Source: Niveibacterium terrae (lineage in GTDB: Bacteria > Pseudomonadota > Gammaproteobacteria > Burkholderiales > Rhodocyclaceae). From it: 64,000 bases of DNA. The translations under genes and the position numbers were made by a program. Shown here one piece after another: positions 45,278-52,918 of the stretch (its first letter is position 1; each line of letters begins with the position of its first letter). The stretch covers positions 1,736,001 through 1,800,000 of the forward strand of contig NZ_CP172404.1 in NCBI RefSeq assembly GCF_048213115.1, written 5' to 3'. Under the pieces are notes generated by a model that was not told the origin of the DNA, ran no database searches, and was given only the letters and a program-made list of their open reading frames with translations.

Positions 45278-46080
45278 GGTTTTGAAATTCTTGAATCTCC
45301 CTGGCCTGCGCCTCTTCCGGGGTGTTCCAGTCGAGCGTTTGCCGGGGTCGCTGATTGAGCAATCGGGCAATTTCGTTGAGCTGAGTTTGGCTGACGCTTG
45401 ATAGATCCGCGCCCTTGGGCAGGAATTGGCGCAGCAGGCCATTGGTGTTTTCGTTGCTGCCGCGCTGCCAAGGCGCATGCGGATCGCAGAACCATATGTC
45501 GATGTTCAGCCGCTTTGAAAGTTTGGCGAGGCGGGCCAGTTCGTTTCCCCGGTCGTAGGGCAAACTCTCGCGCAGGAATGCGGGCAGCCTCTTCATCTGA
45601 CGCGTAAAGCCCTCCATCTTGCAGAGCACTACAAAACGCGTCTCACGTTCGACCAGCGTGCCGACCGCCGAGCGGTTGAACGCCCCTTTGATGATGTCGC
45701 CTTCCCTGTGTCCCGGAACGAGCCGCTGCGCAATCTCCTCGGGGCGATTGACGATGCGCAGCTCCTCTGGGACAAAGCTTGCACCGGCCGCGCTCGTTCG
45801 GCGCGCCCCGCGCACACTCTTCTCCTGGCGCAGCGCCTGGATCATCTCATGCTTCAGGGCGCCGCACGCTGCGCTCACGCCGGGCGCGATAGTCCTTGGC
45901 CGCAGCCGTGGCGTCGTACGCTTCGCCCTGTTCTGTCTTGTTTCTGGAGAGCTCGCGCGAGACCGTCGATTCGCTTCGACCCAGCAGCCGGGCTATCCCC
46001 CGGCAACTCGTTTGACGCGCCTGCTCGATCATGATCGCCGCACGCTCTTCGGGGCTCATATGGCTGTAGGTTTTTCCCAT
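45258..46080 (-). pseudogene. IS30-family transposase, frameshifted and deleted
   Basis: The first piece (46080-45847) carries the N-terminal helix-turn-helix: MSPEERAAIMIEQ, then GIARLLGRSESTVSRELSRN. The second piece (from about 45878, another frame) carries the DDE core: GHREGDIIKGA (first Asp), LPYDRGNELA (second Asp) and HAPWQRGSNENTNGLLRQF (Glu). Compared with intact IS30 transposases, about 70-80 residues between the pieces are missing and the middle of the core is shortened. It should not transpose by itself. Confidence 0.88.
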
Positions 46081-46103
46081 CGCAACACTCTATCCTCGCA
46101 GGG

Positions 46104-46124
46104 GTGTTGCACTTGGAACTTGAG
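46104..46124 (-). repeat. IS30-family terminal inverted repeat (right)
   Basis: This is the mirror copy of the left repeat. It lies 23 bases upstream of the transposase start and 40 bases downstream of tonB. Confidence 0.85.
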
Positions 46125-46164
46125 TCTAAGGGGGGGCACAAGCATTCGGTCAGCCGCGCTGGGC

Positions 46165-46926
46165 TCACTCCGCCCACTCGAAGTTGAAATTCTGCAGTGC
46201 GCTGACCGCGAGCGCCTGCCCGTTCTCGATATAGGCGGCGCAACGCGCCTGCTGAGCGGCACGCAGCGCCGCCTGATCCAGAGCCGGATAGCCGCTGCTG
46301 CGAACGAGGCTGATCCGGCTGACCGAGCCCTGCTCATCGACAAAGATGCGCATGATGACGCGCCCGGTCTCGCCGCGCCGCTTCGATCTTGCGGGATATT
46401 CGGGCTTGGGCACTTCGCAGCTCAGTTGGTGTATTTCGCGCGGAGCCTGCTTGGCCTCGGATCTGACGGGCAGGGCTGGCGGCGCTGCGGCTTGCGGTGC
46501 CGCAGTTTGCGGCGAAGTCGCTGCGGGCGGCTCGGTTGCCGTGGCTTCGCTTCGCGGTGCAGCGGGGGGCTCGGCGGCAATCTGCACCATCACTTCGCTG
46601 TTCGCCAACTCTGTGTTCATGATGCGCACTTCCCGCTGTGCTGGTGGCGGGGAGGGCGGCTCAGCGGTTTCCCGATCAGGGATCAAGCTGATCGTCACGC
46701 CCTCGCTCACCCGGTTCGCGAGGCTCACAGCGGCTTCGCTGCGCGAGGCGAGGCAGGCGGCGAGCGCGAGGCCATGGACCAGCACAACCAGCGCCAGCGC
46801 GCGGCAGTGGAACGCGACCGGGCCGCCTTGCCGCCCACCCGCCCTGAACTCGCCCGGCGACGGGCGGTCGAGTCCGTGCGCCGCGGTCAGTGTGGGGGCG
46901 AGGAGGGGGTGGGTTTGGGCGCTCAT
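46165..46926 (-). CDS. tonB: Energy transducer TonB-family protein
   Basis: The 253-residue protein has a cytosolic N-terminus of about 40 residues. One transmembrane helix follows (ALALVVLVHGLALAACLA), carrying the histidine typical of TonB. A Pro/Ala/Glu-rich periplasmic spacer leads to a TonB C-terminal domain (CEVPKPEYPARSKRRGETGRV, then VRSSGYPALDQAALRAAQQ). It couples proton-motive force to outer-membrane receptors. It is the last gene of the heme operon, 13 bases after the S4 paralogue. With the MotA/ExbB-like and DUF2149-like proteins it probably forms a dedicated energiser for the receptor. Confidence 0.92.
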   Translation of the reverse strand: MSAQTHPLLAPTLTAAHGLDRPSPGEFRAGGRQGGPVAFHCRALALVVLVHGLALAACLASRSEAAVSLANRVSEGVTISLIPDRETAEPPSPPPAQREVRIMNTELANSEVMVQIAAEPPAAPRSEATATEPPAATSPQTAAPQAAAPPALPVRSEAKQAPREIHQLSCEVPKPEYPARSKRRGETGRVIMRIFVDEQGSVSRISLVRSSGYPALDQAALRAAQQARCAAYIENGQALAVSALQNFNFEWAE

Positions 46927-46939
46927 CGTGTTTGCCGGA

Positions 46940-47551
46940 TCAGATGCGTTGCGAGTAGTACTCGACGACCAGCTGCATCTCGATCGGGAAGGGGATGTCG
47001 CTGACGGCGGGCAGGTGAGCGACGCTGGCGAGCTTTTTCGCTTCGTCGAAGGCGAGCCACTCGGGACGCGACAGCGCCGGCTCGGCGAGGCTGGCCTGGA
47101 CGGCAGCGAGCTTGCGGCTCCTCTCGCGCAGAGTGATGACGTCGCCGAAGCGGAGCCGATAGGACGGGATGTCCACGGCGCGGCCGTTGACCTCGACGTG
47201 GCCGTGATTGACCAGCTGGCGCGCGGCCATCACGGTCGGCGCGAAGCCCGAGCGAAAGACCGCGTTGTCTAGCCGGCGCTCGAGCAGTTCGGCGAGCTTG
47301 TCACCGGTCGAGCCGCGATCGCGGCGCGCGTCGAGCACCAGGCGGCGCATCTGGTGCTCGGTGAGTCCGTAGTTAAAGCGCAGCTTCTGCTTCTCCTGAA
47401 GCTGCAGGCCGAAGCCGGACTTGCGCTGCGGGCGGGCGCCGTGCTGGCCGGGCGGGTTCGGGCGCTCACTGATGCTCTTGCGCGACAGGCCAGGCAGATC
47501 GACGCCCAGGGCGCGCATGACTTTCAGGCGGGGGCCGGTGTAACGGGACAT
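46940..47551 (-). CDS. Ribosomal protein S4 paralogue, cysteine-free
   Basis: The 203-residue protein is a complete S4: RYTGPRLKVMRALGVDLPGL, then PGQHGARPQRKSGFGLQL, EKQKLRFNYGLTEHQMRRL, the S4 RNA-binding motif RLDNAVFRSGFAPTVMAARQLVNHGHVEVNG and the C-terminus VVEYYSQRI. It looks closer to cyanobacterial/plastid S4 than to the usual betaproteobacterial S4. It has no cysteine, so it cannot hold the N-terminal zinc seen in some S4 proteins. It is embedded in the heme operon between hemP and tonB with gaps of 12-13 bases. It may replace the main S4 when metal is scarce, or regulate translation. Confidence 0.9.
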   Translation of the reverse strand: MSRYTGPRLKVMRALGVDLPGLSRKSISERPNPPGQHGARPQRKSGFGLQLQEKQKLRFNYGLTEHQMRRLVLDARRDRGSTGDKLAELLERRLDNAVFRSGFAPTVMAARQLVNHGHVEVNGRAVDIPSYRLRFGDVITLRERSRKLAAVQASLAEPALSRPEWLAFDEAKKLASVAHLPAVSDIPFPIEMQLVVEYYSQRI

Positions 47552-47563
47552 CGTGTTCTCCTT

Positions 47564-47728
47564 CTATTTGGTCAGAATCAGCTTGCCGCTGCGGGTCGCC
47601 CGCAGCGTGTAACGCATGCCCTGGTGCTCGATGACCAGAGTCGTCTCTCCGCGCAGCAGTTCAGCGCTGGACAGGGTTCGTGGAGCTTCGATCGGGAGCG
47701 GAGCGGGGTTTGGGGCGGGAGTGCTCAT
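47564..47728 (-). CDS. hemP: Hemin uptake protein HemP
   Basis: The 54-residue protein matches the HemP/HmuP family over its C-terminal 38 residues: RTLSSAELLRGETTLVIEH, then GMRYTLRATRSGKLILTK. HemP proteins accompany heme-uptake loci in Proteobacteria and act in heme acquisition or its regulation. ATG 47728 follows GAGGAG. Its presence is the strongest single clue that the operon handles heme rather than another tetrapyrrole or metal. Confidence 0.93.
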   Translation of the reverse strand: MSTPAPNPAPLPIEAPRTLSSAELLRGETTLVIEHQGMRYTLRATRSGKLILTK

Positions 47729-47738
47729 CGCGAACTCC

Positions 47739-48035
47739 TCAGTGCAGCATTGGCGTGGGTGCAAACCCGAGCTGGGCGCTCAGTCGGGCCGCTTCCTCGC
47801 GTTTGTGCGCTTCGAGTTCCGCCTCCAGGCGCTGCCAGACTTCGGCGAGCTCTTCGCAGGTCCTGGCCAGCAGCGGGTCGGTGTCGGCGCGCTCGGCGAG
47901 CGCCGTCAGGTGCTTGACCAGGGCCTGAGCCTTGGCGCTGCTCAAGCCGTGGGCGGCCGAGCAGCTGAGCAGGTGAAGCGCGGCGGCCATCAGCGTGGCC
48001 GAGCGGGTCTGGGCGAAATCGGGATCCATGTCCAT
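47739..48035 (-). CDS. Hypothetical 98-residue helical protein in the heme operon
   Basis: ATG 48035 follows GAGGAGA. The protein is predicted mostly helical with an amphipathic central part (KHLTALAERADTDPLLARTCEELAEVWQRLEAE would be two helices). It has histidines at HLL, AHG and KHL and two cysteines (C25 and C60). No signal peptide or membrane segment is visible, so it is probably cytosolic. It lies 15 bases after the DUF2149-like gene and 10 bases before hemP. No family is recognised; the position suggests a heme-trafficking or structural role. Confidence 0.75.
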   Translation of the reverse strand: MDMDPDFAQTRSATLMAAALHLLSCSAAHGLSSAKAQALVKHLTALAERADTDPLLARTCEELAEVWQRLEAELEAHKREEAARLSAQLGFAPTPMLH

Positions 48036-48050
48036 CTGCTTTCTCCTCTG

Positions 48051-48452
48051 TCAGGGTTTGACTGCGGGCGCGCGGGCCTGAGCTTCGGGCACATAGACCA
48101 TCGCGCCGTCCTTGAGCCGGTAGGCCACGCCGGCCTTTTCGCCGTCGCCTCCGCCGATCTGGCCCTTGGCCTGGTAATGGGTGATCTTCTCGCCCTGTTT
48201 GACCGTGATCTCCATGTCCGGCTTGCCTGCGTTCCTGATGACCGTGACGTCGGCGGACGAGAACGGGTTGGCCGGGCTCTGGATCACGCTGATCAGCAGC
48301 GCGGCGATGATCACGAGGAAGACGTCGATCAGGTTCACGACCGACAGGATCGGATCGTCTCCCTCATCCTCGTGCAGGAAGCTCGACGGTGCGGCGCGGC
48401 GCGGCGGCGCGACGGCCGGCGCGGTCTCGATGGCGCTGGCGGGCGCGTTCAC
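48051..48452 (-). CDS. DUF2149-like membrane protein with ExbD-style transmembrane aspartate
   Basis: The 133-residue protein has a short cytosolic N-terminus, then one transmembrane helix in DDPILSVVNLIDVFLVIIAA with an aspartate (about D43). A periplasmic domain of about 70 residues follows (VTVIRNAGKPDMEITVKQGE). The LIDVFLVII pattern resembles the functional aspartate helix of ExbD/TolR, and DUF2149 proteins occur beside CobN-like and MotA/ExbB genes. The GTG start at 48452 overlaps the stop of the channel gene (GTGA). I infer that it is the ExbD equivalent of a dedicated proton channel. Confidence 0.85.
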   Translation of the reverse strand: MNAPASAIETAPAVAPPRRAAPSSFLHEDEGDDPILSVVNLIDVFLVIIAALLISVIQSPANPFSSADVTVIRNAGKPDMEITVKQGEKITHYQAKGQIGGGDGEKAGVAYRLKDGAMVYVPEAQARAPAVKP

Positions 48453-48943
48453 GCTTGCACCTGCCGGTTCAGCCACAGCATCTCTTCGGCCAGCCAGCGC
48501 CGGCGCACGCCGACGATCAGAAAGGTGATTGCGGCCGCGATCAGGGCCAGGATCACCGCCGAGAACGCGATCGTCAGGCTCATGCCGACGTTGCCGATCT
48601 TGCCGTCGGAGAGCGAGCGCAGCGCCGGCCCCATCGGGATCATCGTTGCCACCAGACCCAGCATCGGCGCGACGCGGGTCGCGATCCGCGGCTTTTCGAG
48701 CAGCTTGTGGGCGGCCACGTCGAGCGCTTCCGGATCGATCAGGCGACGGGCTCGGGCGAGCGCGATCAGGCTGTAGCCGCGGCCGCTCTCCGGTGCGTTG
48801 CGGGCCCTCAGGGCGGCCTGGATCAGGAAGTCGCCCAGCGCCCAGAAAGCATAGAGGAACAGGATGGCGACCAGGGTCAGCACCGGCAGCAGGAAGAGCT
48901 GGCCGATGTCGTACATCATCGATTCGAGCGGATTGGGGGTCAT
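48449..48943 (-). CDS. MotA/TolQ/ExbB-family proton channel protein
   Basis: The 164-residue protein has an N-terminal transmembrane helix (LFLLPVLTLVAILFLYAFWAL), a cytosolic helical stretch, and two C-terminal helices. One contains the family-typical RVAPMLGLVATMIPMGPAL, the other GMSLTIAFSAVILALIAAAI. It is shorter than typical ExbB. Similar proteins are coded next to CobN-like genes in Bacteroidota hmu loci and in other bacteria. ATG 48943 overlaps the stop of the chelatase gene (ATGA). It probably forms the proton channel that drives the operon's TonB. Confidence 0.92.
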   Translation of the reverse strand: MTPNPLESMMYDIGQLFLLPVLTLVAILFLYAFWALGDFLIQAALRARNAPESGRGYSLIALARARRLIDPEALDVAAHKLLEKPRIATRVAPMLGLVATMIPMGPALRSLSDGKIGNVGMSLTIAFSAVILALIAAAITFLIVGVRRRWLAEEMLWLNRQVQA

Positions 48944-51900
48944 GCGAAGTCCTTGTGTAAAACGGGATGGGGTGAGAAGAGGAGGCGGCGCAGCGCGCCG
49001 CCACTGAGCGCGAGCAGCATCAACGAGCCGCCGAAGAGCCAGGCGATAGAGGGGGGCGGCGGGACCGGGGGTGCCACTTTTTCGAGGCGGATGCCGCGCA
49101 CCGGAGCCTGGGGGGCGACCGGGCGGCTCTGAGCCTGCGCGTTCGTTTTCGCCGCCCCCGGCTTCGCCGCACCGGTAGCGGGGCGCACCGCAGCCGCCCG
49201 CAGGCCAAAGCCGGTCCCGCGCGGTGCCGAACGGGAATCGACGTAGGCGAGGAAGGTCTTGTTGCCGCTCCGGATGTCGAAGCGGCGGGAGAGCTCCTGC
49301 CAGCGGCGGGAGAGTTCGCGGACCGTCGCGTCGTCGGCCTTCCAGTAGTCCTTACGGGCGGCCTCAAGCATCCTTTCGATCATCTGTGCCTGAGCCTGGG
49401 GCGCGTTTTTCTCGAACCACTTGTCCATGCCCAGTTTGTACTTGTCGCGGACATAGACGTCGGCGAACTGCTGCCACTGATCGTCGCGGACGATCTCGGG
49501 CGAGGTCGCGGTCCAGCCCCAGAAGTTGTTCAGCGCGTCGAGCATGTGCAGCGCGCCCGAATAGCCTTCGGCCTGCATGCCTTTGATCCAGCCCGGATGG
49601 AAGTTGCGGGTCGCGAGCTCGGCGGCGAGAAAGCCCGCCGCGCTCTCGGTGCGCGAGGCGCGCGGATCGCGCAGGTTCGAGATCAAGAGCTCGGGTGCCT
49701 TGCCTGTCAGGTGGCGCACCGCGAGGCCGATCCCGCCCAGATACTGGAAGGGGTCGTCGGTGGTCAGCATGCCGTAGAGGTTCGAGGAGCGGGCCAGCAG
49801 CGCCGCTTCGACGCCCTTCAGGTTCTCGGCATAGAGGTTCAAGCCGTCCAGCTTCTGCCCCCATTCCTTCTCGTCCGGGCCATAGGCGTACTGCATCCGC
49901 GCGAGATAAAGTTTGGCGAGCTTCGCATCGGCCGCCGCGCCCTTGCCCGCGAAGCTGTCGGAGGCGAGTGTCGCGTCGTTGAGCCCGGTGCCGTAGCCGC
50001 CCGACTCGTTGCTGAAGATCCGGGTGTCGGCCAGTGCGGCGAGCCTGGCCTCGGGCAGGCCACGGCCGGCGAGTGCGCTGCGGATCGCCTCCGAGCTGGC
50101 GCGGACTGCGTTGTCCGGCTCCTTCTCGGCCGCGGCGAGCCTGACCGCTTCGGCGAGCCACTTGATCACGTTCGGGAAGTGGTCGCGATATAGGCCGGTG
50201 GCCGACAGCACGACGTCGACGCGAGGTCTTTTCAGCTCCTTGGCCGGGATCAGCTCGACGCCGGCGAGGCGTCCGCCCTCGTCCCACTTCGGCCTGACGC
50301 CCAGCGCGGCCATGGCCTGGGCTTCGAGCACGCCGGCGTGGCGCATCGTCTCAACGCTCCACAGCGAGAAGGCGAGCTTCTTCGGCGCCTGGCCGTGACG
50401 CTGACGATACTCGGCGATCATCGCTTCGGTCGCTTCCCGGCCGGCCTCCCAAGCCTGGCGGGTCGGGATCTTCGCGGGGTCGAAACCGTAGAGGTTGCGC
50501 CCGGTCGGCAGCGACTCGGGGTTGCGCACCGGGTCTCCCCCGGTGTGCGCAGGCACATATTCGCCATTGAGGCCGGCGAGCAGGCCCGCGAGTTCAGGCG
50601 TCGCATCGAGGCTCGCCCACAGCGCCCGGGCGCGTGCGAGATCGGCGCGCAGCGCCGCGTCGCGGACCTCGTCGTCCGGCGCGCCTTCGATCAGATGGTG
50701 GCGCAGCAGCGCAAAGGGGCGGCTCGCGGCAAGTTTCTCGTAGTCGATTGCGAACAGCTCCTGGGGTTCGGCGGGTTCCAGGCGCTTGTAGAAGTCCTGG
50801 CCCAGCATCGTCATCACCGTGTAGAGGCGAAGCTCGTCGGACTTGTTCTCGCCGAAGCTGTGCAGGCCGTAAGGCTGGAGCTGGGCGGCCAGTGCGTGCA
50901 GGTGATCGTGCAGCGCAGTGAGCCAGTCAGCGAAGTTCGCCTCGGCGCGCGACCGCGGCCAGCCCATGTCCTCAAAGAGGTGCAGCTCCGTGCCGCGTTT
51001 GAGCAGATCGCGGCGCAGCGCATCGCGGACCCCGCCTTCGTCCTGGCCCAGGTACTGGTGGAGCAACTCGTGGGTGGCGTTGAGTTCGGTGTGCAGGCCG
51101 GCCGGGCGGAAGCTCGGGGTCTGGTGGCTGATGATCGTCGCGCGACCGCGGCGCTTGGCCTGCAACGCTTCACCGACGTCGTCGATGATGTAGGGATAGA
51201 CGACGGGCACGTCACCGACGGCGAGGAAGGGCTGGTCGTCGACGGAGAGGCCGCGCTCCTTGCCCGGCGTCCATTCCTGGGTGCCGTGAGTGCCGAAGTG
51301 CACCAATGCATCGCGGCCATTGCGCGCCCACAGATAGGCGGCCAGATAGAAGTGGTTCAGCGGCTCCTTGGTCGAGTGGTAGAGCGCTGCTTCCTTGTCG
51401 TCGCGGCGATCGCCGCGTGGGGGCACCGGCATCAAGGCGACCTTGCCCAGCTCGAGGCGGGGGATCACGAAACCGGCTTCGCCATCGCGGCGCAGAACCA
51501 TCGCACTGTGCTCGGGCTCGCCCCAACGCGTCGTGATCTGGGCTTTGAGGGCCGGAGGCTGGGCGTCGAACCAGCGGCGGTATTCGCTGATCGGCATCCA
51601 GACTGCGAGGCCCGCATCGAGCAGAGGTTCAAGTTCACCGTCGCGGTAGAAGGGCGCGAGCAGGCGGCCGAGTTCGCGGGTCAGCGTCTGGGCGTCGCGC
51701 GTCTCGGTGCGGTAGCCGGCCGCCTTCAGCGCCGCCAGCGTTGCGGCGAGGCTCTTGGGCTGGTTCAGGAAAGAGGCCGACAGGTTCTTCTCGCCGGGCG
51801 GGTAGTTGTAGAACAGGATGGTGACGCGCTTTTCGGCGTTGTCAGTGCGGTGCAGACGGGCGAGCTTCATCGCCTTGCTCGCGACGCTGGCCACCTGCGG

Positions 51901-52917
51901 CAGGATGGCTTCGACCTTGCCGCTGGCCTTGTTGATCGCCGAGACGATCATCGGGTCCATGCTGCCGGCGATCTCGCTCTGCACGAGGTAGAAGGGCAGA
52001 TCGATCAGGCGCATGCCCTGCGGGTCGGCGTGCCAGTCGGCGGCGTCTCCGCGGCGGTAGGGGATGGCCTGCAGCACCGGAACGCCCAGACGCGCGAACT
52101 CGCTGCGTCGGCCCGTTGCGTCGTACATGATCTGGTTGTTGATCAGTACGTCGACGAGGCGCTTGCCGTTTGGTGCGGCCATCTTCAGGAACTGGTCCTC
52201 GCCGCTCATCGGCGTGTAGAAGACCAAGGCGCGGCCGCCGCGCGCTTCGATCGCCCCGATCAGCGCGTCGATGTAGGCGGTATCGACGCCCGACACATAG
52301 GTCTGGTGGATGCTGACGCCCACGACCGGTTGCCCCACCTCGCCCGAGACGGCCAGAGCTTCATCGGGGCTGCTCGTCACGGCCCCGGCGAGGCGGGGGT
52401 GGTAGTAACCCGCATCGGGCATCAGAAGCGGCGGCGGGATGTCCTTGTCCTCGCCGAGGTTGAACTGGCGCGCGGCGAGCAGGCGGGCCGCCGCTTCGAG
52501 GTTGCTCCGGCCGCCGTGGGCGAGGTAGAGGGGGAGTGCGGTCGCGACGCCGGCCGCGAGGCCCTTCGCTTCGCTGCGACCGCCGTCGATCAGCAGCCGG
52601 GCTCCGCTGCGCTCGCTCCACTTCGCGCCGAGCCGGCCCAGCATCGCTTCGAGCAGACCGGGGCGGGGCGTCTCGACGATCAGCAGATCAGCGCCTGCGA
52701 CGAAGCTCGTCAGCGCCGCATCGTCGAGGCGTTCGATGTAGCGCGCCTCGACCCGCAGACCGCGCCTCTGAGCGGCTTCGGCGAGAACCTCGTACTTGCC
52801 GACCGGTGCTGGCGCGCTGCTGAGGATTGCGATGCGGGGGGCGGCCGCGAAGGCCGGAACGGCTACGAGCAGAGCCAGACCGAGCCAGACAGCACGCAGC
52901 AGACGTGTCCAACCCAT
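48940..52917 (-). CDS. hmuS: Periplasmic CobN-like chelatase, HmuS-like
   Basis: This 1325-residue CobN/BchH-superfamily protein contains the signature HFGTHGTQEWTPGKERGLS (540-558), NYPPGEKNLSASFLNQP (371-387) and ATGLYRDHFPNVIKWL. A signal peptide (LLRAVWLGLALLVAVPAFA) and a C-terminal transmembrane helix (SIAWLFGGSLMLLALSGGAL) place it in the periplasm anchored to the inner membrane, unlike cytosolic CobN of B12 synthesis. No CobS or CobT partner is near. Its neighbours are a heme-type receptor and HemP, so it most likely acts on heme, perhaps removing iron without ring cleavage. Zinc-regulated relatives exist (Pseudomonas PA1922-PA1925 type), so the substrate remains unproven. Confidence 0.88.
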   Translation of the reverse strand: MGWTRLLRAVWLGLALLVAVPAFAAAPRIAILSSAPAPVGKYEVLAEAAQRRGLRVEARYIERLDDAALTSFVAGADLLIVETPRPGLLEAMLGRLGAKWSERSGARLLIDGGRSEAKGLAAGVATALPLYLAHGGRSNLEAAARLLAARQFNLGEDKDIPPPLLMPDAGYYHPRLAGAVTSSPDEALAVSGEVGQPVVGVSIHQTYVSGVDTAYIDALIGAIEARGGRALVFYTPMSGEDQFLKMAAPNGKRLVDVLINNQIMYDATGRRSEFARLGVPVLQAIPYRRGDAADWHADPQGMRLIDLPFYLVQSEIAGSMDPMIVSAINKASGKVEAILPQVASVASKAMKLARLHRTDNAEKRVTILFYNYPPGEKNLSASFLNQPKSLAATLAALKAAGYRTETRDAQTLTRELGRLLAPFYRDGELEPLLDAGLAVWMPISEYRRWFDAQPPALKAQITTRWGEPEHSAMVLRRDGEAGFVIPRLELGKVALMPVPPRGDRRDDKEAALYHSTKEPLNHFYLAAYLWARNGRDALVHFGTHGTQEWTPGKERGLSVDDQPFLAVGDVPVVYPYIIDDVGEALQAKRRGRATIISHQTPSFRPAGLHTELNATHELLHQYLGQDEGGVRDALRRDLLKRGTELHLFEDMGWPRSRAEANFADWLTALHDHLHALAAQLQPYGLHSFGENKSDELRLYTVMTMLGQDFYKRLEPAEPQELFAIDYEKLAASRPFALLRHHLIEGAPDDEVRDAALRADLARARALWASLDATPELAGLLAGLNGEYVPAHTGGDPVRNPESLPTGRNLYGFDPAKIPTRQAWEAGREATEAMIAEYRQRHGQAPKKLAFSLWSVETMRHAGVLEAQAMAALGVRPKWDEGGRLAGVELIPAKELKRPRVDVVLSATGLYRDHFPNVIKWLAEAVRLAAAEKEPDNAVRASSEAIRSALAGRGLPEARLAALADTRIFSNESGGYGTGLNDATLASDSFAGKGAAADAKLAKLYLARMQYAYGPDEKEWGQKLDGLNLYAENLKGVEAALLARSSNLYGMLTTDDPFQYLGGIGLAVRHLTGKAPELLISNLRDPRASRTESAAGFLAAELATRNFHPGWIKGMQAEGYSGALHMLDALNNFWGWTATSPEIVRDDQWQQFADVYVRDKYKLGMDKWFEKNAPQAQAQMIERMLEAARKDYWKADDATVRELSRRWQELSRRFDIRSGNKTFLAYVDSRSAPRGTGFGLRAAAVRPATGAAKPGAAKTNAQAQSRPVAPQAPVRGIRLEKVAPPVPPPPSIAWLFGGSLMLLALSGGALRRLLFSPHPVLHKDFA

Positions 52918-52918
52918 C

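Larger units (their letters stand above)
45257..46124 (-). mobile_element. IS30-family insertion sequence, internally deleted
   Basis: Imperfect 21-base terminal inverted repeats (CTCAAG-N4-AAGTGCAACAC) bound the element at 45257-45277 and 46104-46124. The 868-bp length is short for the family. The transposase inside is broken. It lies just beyond the 3' end of the tonB gene of the heme operon. Confidence 0.88.

Noticed and set aside
48940..52917. CobN-like gene as part of cobalamin biosynthesis
   Set aside because: It has a signal peptide and membrane anchor, lacks CobS and CobT, and I saw no cobalamin riboswitch in the leader. HemP and a heme-type receptor are in the same operon.
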